From Alteriqipengyuania_B sp035481675 (GTDB taxonomy: Bacteria > Pseudomonadota > Alphaproteobacteria > Sphingomonadales > Sphingomonadaceae): DNA of 64,000 nucleotides. The stretch covers positions 806,001 to 870,000 of the forward strand of contig NZ_JAYJJW010000001.1 in the NCBI RefSeq assembly GCF_035481675.1. The letters are read 5' to 3'. Shown here one piece after another: positions 52,342-59,134 of this stretch. Below the pieces are notes generated by a model. It had not been told where the DNA came from. It did no database searches and worked only from the letters and a program-made list of their open reading frames with translations. A program made the position numbers and the translations under genes. The number at the start of each line of letters is the position of its first letter. The stretch's first letter is position 1.

Positions 52342-53730
52342 TTAGCCGCGATTGCCCCGTGCCGGGTTTGAGACCGGGCCGCGGCCGCCGCCGCCCTGCC
52401 CGCCGCGGTTACCCCCGCGCGAGCCGCCCTTGCGGTGGCGATTTCCGCCCCCTCCGGCCTTGCCGCCGCCGCCCTGCTTCGGGCCGCGGGCAGAGGCGCC
52501 GCGCGGCGTGATGTTGGGCCGCTTCTGCTTGCCGCTCGGCCCCTTGGGCTTCACGGGGTCGCCCTGTTCCACCACGGCACGGAAATTGTCCGGCAACGGC
52601 AGCCGGGTCAGGGTGACGCCGGTGAGCTTCTGGATGTCCTTGAGGTAGTAACGCTCGTCCTCGGCGCAGAAGCTGATCGCAACGCCGTCACGCCCGGCGC
52701 GCGCTGTGCGGCCGATGCGGTGGACGTATTGTTCCGACACGTTGGGCAGCTCGTAATTGATGACGTGGCTGACGCCCGGGATGTCGATCCCGCGTGCGGC
52801 AACGTCGGTCGCCACCAGCACGGGAACCTTGCCGCGGCGGAACTCGTCCAGCGCGCGCAGGCGCTGCGGCTGGCTCTTGTTGCCGTGGATGGCGTTCGCC
52901 TTGATGCCGTCCTGCGCCAGCTTCTTCACCACGCGGTCCGCGCCGTGCTTGGTGCGGGTGAAGATCAGCACGAGGTCGATATCCCCATCGACCGAGTAAC
53001 GGCCCGACAGGATCATGCCGAGCAGCGCCTGCTTCTCGTCCTGGTTCACCAGCATGGCGAACTGGTCGACGCGCTCTGCCGTGGTGGCCTGCGGCGCGAC
53101 GGACACCTGGGCGGGGTTGCGCAGGTACTGGTTGGCAAGGTCCTTGATCGATTTCGGCATGGTCGCGCTGAACATCAGCGTCTGCCGGTCCTTCGGCACC
53201 AGCTGCGCGATCTTCTTGAGCGCGTGGATGAAGCCGAGGTCGAGCATCTGGTCCGCCTCGTCGAGGATCAGCGTTTCGACCTTGTCGAGCTTGAAGGCTT
53301 TCTGGTCGATCAGGTCGAGCAAGCGGCCCGGCGTCGCGACGAGGATGTCGGTGCCGCGGTGCAGCTTGTTGCGGTCCTTGTTTACCGAGGTGCCGCCGAC
53401 GATCGAATCGACTTTCAGGCCGGCCATCGCGCCGTAATCCTTGGCGCTCTTGGCGATCTGGCCGGCAAGCTCGCGCGTGGGGGCCAGGATCAGCAGGCGG
53501 CAGGACTTGAACGGCGTCTGGTTGTCCGCCTCGCGCAGGCGGTCGATGCTCGGCAGCATGAAAGCGGCGGTCTTGCCGGTCCCGGTCTGGGCGATACCCA
53601 TCAGGTCGCGCCCTTCCAGTACGAGCGGGATCGCCTGTTCCTGGATCGGGGTGGGTTTGGTGTAGCCCTGCATATCGAGGGCCTGGAGCACGGGCTGCGA
53701 AAGCCCGAGCTGGTCGAATGTCTTGGTCAT
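52342..53730 (-). CDS. DEAD-box RNA helicase, RhlE type
   Basis: 462 residues. Q motif GLSQPVLQALDMQGYTKPTP, Walker A AQTGTGKTAAF, PTREL, LDEADQML, SATMP, and C-lobe VATDVAARGIDIP and HRIGRTARAGRDG. The last 80 residues are Gly/Arg/Lys-rich, as in RhlE and CsdA helicases that bind RNA nonspecifically. They act in ribosome assembly and RNA decay and are often cold induced. A long upstream region with hairpins (53731-53976) may carry a regulated leader. Confidence 0.93.
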   Translation of the reverse strand: MTKTFDQLGLSQPVLQALDMQGYTKPTPIQEQAIPLVLEGRDLMGIAQTGTGKTAAFMLPSIDRLREADNQTPFKSCRLLILAPTRELAGQIAKSAKDYGAMAGLKVDSIVGGTSVNKDRNKLHRGTDILVATPGRLLDLIDQKAFKLDKVETLILDEADQMLDLGFIHALKKIAQLVPKDRQTLMFSATMPKSIKDLANQYLRNPAQVSVAPQATTAERVDQFAMLVNQDEKQALLGMILSGRYSVDGDIDLVLIFTRTKHGADRVVKKLAQDGIKANAIHGNKSQPQRLRALDEFRRGKVPVLVATDVAARGIDIPGVSHVINYELPNVSEQYVHRIGRTARAGRDGVAISFCAEDERYYLKDIQKLTGVTLTRLPLPDNFRAVVEQGDPVKPKGPSGKQKRPNITPRGASARGPKQGGGGKAGGGGNRHRKGGSRGGNRGGQGGGGRGPVSNPARGNRG

Positions 53731-53769
53731 GATGAGTGGTAAGCTCGCAATATATGCGGCGCGCGGACG

Positions 53770-53785
53770 GATTCCGGACGGAATC
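53770..53785. repeat. 16-base palindrome upstream of the DEAD-box helicase
   Basis: GATTCCG-GA-CGGAATC, 40 bases before the helicase start. The arms are perfect. It could be an operator for a homodimeric regulator, or a leader hairpin with a tight turn. Confidence 0.4.
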
Positions 53786-53859
53786 GTCGCACGGCGCGGG
53801 GGTGAAAACCGCCCGCGTGAAAAGGGAAGTCTGTGAAAAGTGACCGAGGCTGCGGCCGG

Positions 53860-53881
53860 GGCGGTAGAGTTTGCTACCGCC
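53860..53881. repeat. Hairpin between pgi and the helicase gene
   Basis: Arms GGCGGTAG / CTACCGCC around AGTTTG, 96 bases past the pgi stop on the minus strand. No T-run follows on either strand. Possibly a 3' stabiliser of pgi or part of the helicase leader. Confidence 0.45.
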
Positions 53882-53976
53882 AGTTCACGCTGCCAAGCGC
53901 CTCGATGCGAGCCATGTGGATGCTGCGGCGCACAATGTCAATGGCGCCGCGAGTGTTCTAGATCAGGCTCCCGACG

Positions 53977-55491
53977 TCACCCCAGCCCCGCCGCCTGCAT
54001 CAGCGCTGCGGTGCTGGGGTCGAAATCCGCATCACCGCTGTCGAGGGATTTGGCGATCGCCTTGCCCAGTTCCACGCCGAACTGGTCGAAGGGATTGATC
54101 CCCATCAGCACGGCGTTGGCGAACGTCCGGTGCTCGTGGAAGGCGATCAGCGCGCCGACGGTGGCTGCGTCCAGATCGTCGCACAGCATGGTCGCGCTGG
54201 GTCGGTCGCCGGGATAGCTGCGCGCCGGGTCGTCGCTTTGCTGGCCGGCCATCAGCGCGGCGCCTTGGGCAAAGCAGTTCATCAGCAGCGTGCGGTGATG
54301 CGCCTCGTCCAGCTCGTCGCCCGCTTCGATGCTGGCGATGAAGTCTACGGGCACGAGGTTCGTGCCCTGGTGGAGGAGCTGGAACACCGCGTGCTGCGCA
54401 TCGGTGCCCACCCCGCCCCAGGTGATCGGCGCGGTCGCCGCATTCACGGGCTCACCACCCGCAGTCACCGCCTTGCCGTTGCTTTCCATTTCCAGTTGCT
54501 GGAGATAGTCGGGCAGCAGGGCCAGCCGCTCGTCATAGGCGAAGCACGCCCGCGTCTGGCAGCCGCGCAGGCGGGTGTAGTACTGGTCTGCAAAGGCCGC
54601 GCGCAGGGGCAGGTTGGCGCGGCCGTCAGCATCGCGGAAATGCTCGTCCATCGCGCGCGCGCCGGCGAGCATGGCGGCGAATTCCTCGTATCCCAAGGCG
54701 AGCGCCACCGGGAAGCCGATGCTCGACCACAGCGAATAGCGCCCGCCCACGCTTTCGGGGAATGGCAGGACGCGCGTCTCGTCGACCCCGAAGTCGACCG
54801 CCTTTTCCGGGCTGGCGGTAAGCGCCACCACGCGGCCATGCGGATCGGATACTCCGCCATCGCGCAGCCACTTGATGGCGCTGGCGGCGTTGGTCATCGT
54901 CTCGGTCGTGGTGAAGGTCTTGCTCGCCACCGCGACGATTGTCGTCGCCGGGTCGCACGCTTCCATTGCCGCTTCCAGCGCGACGCCGTCGATGTTCGAG
55001 ACCACGTGGCAATCGACCATCGCGACGTCCCAGGCGAGCGCGCGCAAGGCCATCGCGGGGCCCAATGCGCTACCGCCGATGCCGATGTGGATGCAGTGCT
55101 TCACCTCGCCCATGGCGCCGCCGTTGATGGCCTCGACCAGCGCGCGCATCCGGCGGTGGAGCGCCTGGGCCTCCTCGACATCCGCCTCCGCACCGACACC
55201 GCGCTGTGCGGTATGCGTCGCGGGGCGGCCTTCCGTGACGTTGACGACCTCTCCGGTCAGCAGCGCCTGGCGGTGGGCCTCGAAATCAGCGGCTTCGGCC
55301 AGCTTCTCGAACCCTTCGAGCAATGCCTCGTCGAGATGGGTCTTGGACCAGTCGAAGGTGATGCCCCCGCCATCCCATTCGAGCCTGTCGGACAGCAAAT
55401 CGAGCCGGTTGCTGCTCGCAAACAGCTCCTCCAGCGTGCGCGTGGGGAGGTTTTCGAGTGCGGTCCATGCCGCCTGCATTGCATCGCTCAC
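53977..55491 (-). CDS. pgi: Glucose-6-phosphate isomerase
   Basis: Interconverts glucose-6-phosphate and fructose-6-phosphate. 504 residues. Substrate-binding segments HIGIGGSALGPAMALRAL, ASKTFTTTETMTNA, GGRYSLWSSIGFPVAL and QLEMESNGKAV (the last containing the family's catalytic Glu region) are clear. C-terminal NPFDQFGVELGKAIA is typical. It is divergent from the lepB-rnc-era operon. Confidence 0.96.
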   Translation of the reverse strand: MSDAMQAAWTALENLPTRTLEELFASSNRLDLLSDRLEWDGGGITFDWSKTHLDEALLEGFEKLAEAADFEAHRQALLTGEVVNVTEGRPATHTAQRGVGAEADVEEAQALHRRMRALVEAINGGAMGEVKHCIHIGIGGSALGPAMALRALAWDVAMVDCHVVSNIDGVALEAAMEACDPATTIVAVASKTFTTTETMTNAASAIKWLRDGGVSDPHGRVVALTASPEKAVDFGVDETRVLPFPESVGGRYSLWSSIGFPVALALGYEEFAAMLAGARAMDEHFRDADGRANLPLRAAFADQYYTRLRGCQTRACFAYDERLALLPDYLQQLEMESNGKAVTAGGEPVNAATAPITWGGVGTDAQHAVFQLLHQGTNLVPVDFIASIEAGDELDEAHHRTLLMNCFAQGAALMAGQQSDDPARSYPGDRPSATMLCDDLDAATVGALIAFHEHRTFANAVLMGINPFDQFGVELGKAIAKSLDSGDADFDPSTAALMQAAGLG

Positions 55492-55640
55492 CGTGTCGTT
55501 CCTCGTCGGATGGCCGTTTCGTATCCCGTGCGCCTACCCTCCCCAGCGCCTATTGCAAGGGCGGCAGAGGCACGGGCGCGCGCGAATTCCTATGCGCATT
55601 TGCCTTGACTGTGCGCGGCGCGACAAACAACAGGGCGACG

Positions 55641-56474
55641 ATGAGCGAAACGACTGCAGAGACCGCCGAAAAGGCGCCCGCGACGGACGAGAAGAAGGCC
55701 AAGAAAGAAGGGCCGTTCTGGCTGTTCGTCGTCAAGCTGGTGCTGGCGGTGCTGATCTTCCGCAGCTTCCTGTTCGCGCCCTTCACGATTCCCAGCGAAT
55801 CTATGCTGCCGACGCTGTGGAAGGGCGATTACCTGTTCGTGTCCAAGTGGCCCTATGGCTACACACGCTATTCGATGCCGTGGAACGCGCCCGTCATCCC
55901 CGGCCGCATCCTTGCCAGCGATCCCGAACGCGGCGACGTGGCGGTGTTCAAGCACCCGGTCGACAAGTCCGATTACATCAAGCGCGTGATCGGCGTGCCG
56001 GGCGACCAGATCCAGATGGAAGCCGGGCGCCTGTTCATCAACGGTGAGGCGGTCGAGAAGCGCCGGATCGAGGATTTCGTCATTCCCCTGTCCGACAACA
56101 CGACCTGCCACCCGCTCGCCGAAACGGTGCCGTTGACCGGCGGCGGACAAGGCTGCCGCTACAAGCAGTACCGCGAGACGCTGCCGGGCGGGCGCAGCTA
56201 TAACGTGCTGGACCTGGCACAGACCCCGCAGGATTCCACACGCGTCTTCGTGGTGCCGGAAGGCCATTTCTTCGCCATGGGTGACAATCGCGACAATTCG
56301 CAGGACAGCCGCTTCCCGGCGGTGGCGCAAGGCGGCATCGGTATCGTCGACCAGCAGTATCTCGTGGGCCGGGCCAGCGCGATCGCTTTTTCCACCGATG
56401 GTTCGGCCAGCTGGCTGCTGCCGTGGACCTGGTTCAGTGCCGCCCGGTGGGGCCGCATCGGCGACGGGGTATGA
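55641..56474 (+). CDS. lepB: Signal peptidase I
   Basis: Cleaves Sec and Tat signal peptides at the outer face of the inner membrane. 277 residues. A charged N-terminus (about 24 residues, Glu/Lys-rich) precedes one membrane segment. The catalytic Ser is residue 54 in IPSESMLPT and the Lys lies in YIKRVIGVPGDQ; GDNRDNSQDSR closes the fold. Longer upstream frames are rejected because ATG here sits directly before the conserved layout. It overlaps rnc by 4 bases (ATGA). Confidence 0.96.
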   Translation: MSETTAETAEKAPATDEKKAKKEGPFWLFVVKLVLAVLIFRSFLFAPFTIPSESMLPTLWKGDYLFVSKWPYGYTRYSMPWNAPVIPGRILASDPERGDVAVFKHPVDKSDYIKRVIGVPGDQIQMEAGRLFINGEAVEKRRIEDFVIPLSDNTTCHPLAETVPLTGGGQGCRYKQYRETLPGGRSYNVLDLAQTPQDSTRVFVVPEGHFFAMGDNRDNSQDSRFPAVAQGGIGIVDQQYLVGRASAIAFSTDGSASWLLPWTWFSAARWGRIGDGV

Positions 56475-57145
56475 CCGGGACGCTCCCTCCCGAAACCATC
56501 CGATGGCTCGAAGATCTCGGGCTTCAGCCACAGGACAACGACCTGTGGGCCGCCGCCCTGACCCACGGCAGCGCCGATGCGCAGCGCAATTACGAGCGCT
56601 TGGAGTTCGTCGGCGACCGGGTGCTGGGCCTCTCGATCGCCCGGTGGCTCTACGACCTCGAAAGCGCAGCCGAGGGGGAACTGGCCCAGCGCCTTAATGC
56701 GCTCGTCTCGCGCCGCATGTGCGCGACCGTCGCCCGCCGGATCGGGGTGGCCGACCACGTCCGGCTGGGCAAGCAGGCGCGCGAGGACGGCGGGGCGGAT
56801 AGCGACAACATCTTAGGCGACGTGATGGAAGCGATGCTGGGCGCCGCGCTGCTCGAACACGGGTTCGATGTCGCGCGCGATTTCGTCCGCCGCGAATGGG
56901 GCGACGCGGTGGAAAGCGATGCGGGCCGCGCGAAGCACCCAAAGTCCGCCTTGCAGGAATGGGCCGCCGCCAACCGCCGCCGCCCGCCCGAATACACCGT
57001 GCTCGACCGCAGCGGGCCGGATCACAGCGCGCAGTTCACCGTGCGCGTATCGGTGAACAAGGTGGGAGAGGCCGAGGCCACCGCCAGCAGCAAGCAGGAC
57101 GCCGAAACCGCCGCCGCGCGGGCCTTCATGACACGATATGGCTGA
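56471..57145 (+). CDS. rnc: Ribonuclease III
   Basis: Cuts double-stranded RNA in rRNA maturation and mRNA turnover. 224 residues from the ATG overlapping the lepB stop. The RNase III signature is ERLEFVGDRVLGL, and the distal catalytic block is DNILGDVMEAMLGA. The C-terminal dsRNA-binding domain runs from HPKSALQEWAAANR to SKQDAETAAARAFM. It overlaps era by 8 bases, the standard lepB-rnc-era order. Confidence 0.97.
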   Translation: MTGTLPPETIRWLEDLGLQPQDNDLWAAALTHGSADAQRNYERLEFVGDRVLGLSIARWLYDLESAAEGELAQRLNALVSRRMCATVARRIGVADHVRLGKQAREDGGADSDNILGDVMEAMLGAALLEHGFDVARDFVRREWGDAVESDAGRAKHPKSALQEWAAANRRRPPEYTVLDRSGPDHSAQFTVRVSVNKVGEAEATASSKQDAETAAARAFMTRYG

Positions 57146-58049
57146 GTTGATGACAGATCAGAGCAAATGCGGCGTCGTCGCCGTGATAGGCGCCCCCAAT
57201 GCGGGCAAGTCCACACTGGTGAACCAGCTGGTCGGCCAGAAGGTCGCAATTACCAGCCCCAAGGCGCAGACCACCCGCGCCCGGCTGCTGGGGGTGGCGC
57301 TGCACGGCGACACGCAGATCGTCCTTGCCGACACGCCGGGCATCTTCGCCCCGCGCCGCCGGCTTGACCGGGCGATGGTCAACGCGGCGTGGGAAGGCAC
57401 GAACAGTGCCGATGCGATCCTGCTGATGGTCGATCCGATCAAGCAGCGCCGGCACGAGCTCGAACCGCTGCTGGAGAAGCTGAAAGACCGGCCGGAGCGC
57501 AAGCTGCTGGCGATCAACAAGGTCGACAAGGCGGTGAAGGAGCCGATGCTGGCGCTTGCGCAGGAGCTGGACGAGAAAGGAGATTTCGCGGAGATTTTCT
57601 TCGTCTCGGCCCTGACCGGTGACGGCGTGCCGGAACTGAAGGACCACCTCGCCGCGCTGATGCCGGATGGGCCATGGCTCTATCCAGAAGACCAAGTGTC
57701 GGATGCCAGCGAACGGCTGCTGGCCGCGGAAGTCACTCGCGAGCAGCTCTACCTGCAACTGCGCGACGAGCTGCCCTACGACGCGGCGGTCCGGCACGAG
57801 GCCTATACCGAGCGCCCCGATGGAAGCGTGGAGATCCGCCAGCAGATCGTTGTCGAGCGCGACGGTCAGAAGGCCATCGTACTCGGCAAGGGCGGCAGCC
57901 AGATCAAGGCTATCGGCGAGGCTGCGCGCAAGGAACTGTCCGATATCCTGGGCCGCAAGGTCCACCTCTTCCTTCACGTGAAGGCGGAAGAAGGCTGGGA
58001 GGAAAAGCGCGAATTCTACGAGGATCTCGGGCTGGACTGGGTGCAGTAA
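57138..58049 (+). CDS. era: GTPase Era
   Basis: Ribosome-assembly GTPase that binds 16S rRNA near its 3' end. 303 residues. G-motifs: GAPNAGKSTL (G1), TTRAR (G2), DTPG (G3), NKVDK (G4). The C-terminal KH domain has VLGKGGSQIKAIGEAARK. The gene overlaps rnc and its TAA is followed at once by the ATG of a lipoprotein-like gene (TAAATG). Confidence 0.97.
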   Translation: MAELMTDQSKCGVVAVIGAPNAGKSTLVNQLVGQKVAITSPKAQTTRARLLGVALHGDTQIVLADTPGIFAPRRRLDRAMVNAAWEGTNSADAILLMVDPIKQRRHELEPLLEKLKDRPERKLLAINKVDKAVKEPMLALAQELDEKGDFAEIFFVSALTGDGVPELKDHLAALMPDGPWLYPEDQVSDASERLLAAEVTREQLYLQLRDELPYDAAVRHEAYTERPDGSVEIRQQIVVERDGQKAIVLGKGGSQIKAIGEAARKELSDILGRKVHLFLHVKAEEGWEEKREFYEDLGLDWVQ

Positions 58050-58583
58050 ATGCGGGGCAATTTGCGCTCGGATGCGGCAAATTGCCTCGTCGTGGCGCTC
58101 GCCGGAATCCTGTCGGCTTGCGACAGCTCGAGCGCCGGTGCGGCGCAAAGCGCGGTCGTGACCGACTAGGCGGCCGAAGCGACCGGGCGCTGGCAGGCCG
58201 ATGCGGCTTCGCTCGCGGCACTCGGCGGCAATGGCGAAAATATCGCCCTGGAGGCAGACTTCGCTCCCGATGGCACATTCACGATGCACGCGGATTGTCG
58301 GACCTCGGAAAATGGCAGCACAGCCCTCATCCGCCGCACGATGCGCGGAAGATGGCCGCGCGAAGGCGAGCGGCTGATCGTCTCCGACTACGCCCTCCAA
58401 CACGATCTGGTCGAATTCGACGGCCCTGAACAGGAACGACGGACGCTCGAAGAATTATTCCGCGGAAAGAACGAACGCTCGCTCCCCCTGCCCGCGATCG
58501 AATTCAGAATCGCCGCGCTCGATGCGCAGGTGATGACACTCGTCCAGCGGACGGAGCGCATGACCCTGCGGCGGTTGCGCTGA
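58050..58583 (+). pseudogene. Lipoprotein gene with in-frame amber codon
   Basis: A single open frame of 178 codons starts directly after era and is interrupted only by TAG at codon 40 (58167-58169). The N-terminus has a lipobox-like LSAC (Cys24) after a hydrophobic stretch. The frame resumes after the stop with AAEATGRWQADAASLAALGG and continues to a TGA at the end. TGG to TAG would be the simplest lesion (Asp-Trp-Ala). Only the part after an internal Met would be called by ordinary gene finding. Pseudogene, sequence error or readthrough cannot be told apart here. Confidence 0.65.
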
Positions 58584-58668
58584 CACGCACGGGCTAGCAC
58601 GAAGGGATTAGCCCGCCTGTCGGATCGCGTGAGGATGCGTCCGGCACTATCCATGGGCCTCCGATAAC

Positions 58669-58674
58669 AGGAGG
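58669..58674 (+). promoter_or_regulatory. Strong ribosome-binding site of the double-glycine-leader peptide gene
   Basis: A full AGGAGG, 5 bases before the ATG, the complete anti-Shine-Dalgarno match and stronger than most in this window. It is the main evidence that the short frame is translated. Confidence 0.75.
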
Positions 58675-58679
58675 CGAAT

Positions 58680-58850
58680 ATGCAGAATATCCGTGATCTC
58701 GACGCCCTTGAACTCGCTGCCGTCACCGGCGCCGGCGACATCTACTTCGACCTGCTCGACCGTTTCCCCAATGGCGAATGGGTCGGTAGCACGTTTTATC
58801 CGAACGGCGCACCGCAGCCGACGCCGAACTACATCCCCCCGCAGTTCTGA
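58680..58850 (+). CDS. Small peptide with double-glycine-type leader (bacteriocin/RiPP precursor candidate)
   Basis: 56 residues. The N-terminus MQNIRDLDALELAAVTGA fits the double-glycine leader consensus: Leu-12, Glu-8, Leu-7, Val-4, Gly-2, Ala-1 relative to a cut after residue 18. The 38-residue remainder begins GDIYFDLLDRFPNGEW, is aromatic-rich, then Pro-rich (APQPTPNYIPPQF), with no Cys. Such leaders are cut by C39-peptidase ABC exporters, but no exporter, modifying enzyme or immunity gene is in view. A hairpin (58862-58897) follows. It could also be an unrelated small protein. Confidence 0.6.
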   Translation: MQNIRDLDALELAAVTGAGDIYFDLLDRFPNGEWVGSTFYPNGAPQPTPNYIPPQF

Positions 58851-58861
58851 TTGGCAAGCCG

Positions 58862-58897
58862 CCATGCCGGGTGCACGGCAGCCGCCGCCCGGCATGG
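58862..58897. repeat. Hairpin downstream of the small peptide gene
   Basis: 10-bp perfect arms CCATGCCGGG / CCCGGCATGG around a 16-base loop, 11 bases past the peptide stop. No T-run follows, so it could be a weak terminator or a processing hairpin. Confidence 0.5.
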
Positions 58898-58951
58898 TAG
58901 CGGCCCGGCAAGCATCTCTTTGATGCGCGCCGATACGAGGGACGTCGTGGC

Positions 58952-59134
58952 CTATCGCTTCTTGGCGATGCCGATCTTGTTCTTCTTGGCGAAGTCCTTC
59001 GTCGATTCCTCGCTCCGGCCAAGCGCCTTGGCGATTTGCTTGAGGCCCTGCCCCTTGCCCGCCAGCAGCCTGAGCTGGGCCGCCTCGTCGGCGTTCCACG
59101 GCTGCTTGTGCCGCTCGAAGTGTTCCTTCGCCAT
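58952..59134 (-). CDS. Small basic Myb/SANT-like protein coupled to topA
   Basis: 60 residues from an ATG whose A is the last base of the topA TGA (TGATG). A helix-turn-helix-like core is visible: WNADEAAQLRLLAGKGQGLK then QIAKALGRSEESTKDF, reminiscent of SANT/Myb or GcrA-type DNA-binding motifs. The end is Lys-rich (AKKNKIGIAKKR). Function unknown; a nucleoid- or promoter-binding role is inference. Confidence 0.65.
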   Translation of the reverse strand: MAKEHFERHKQPWNADEAAQLRLLAGKGQGLKQIAKALGRSEESTKDFAKKNKIGIAKKR

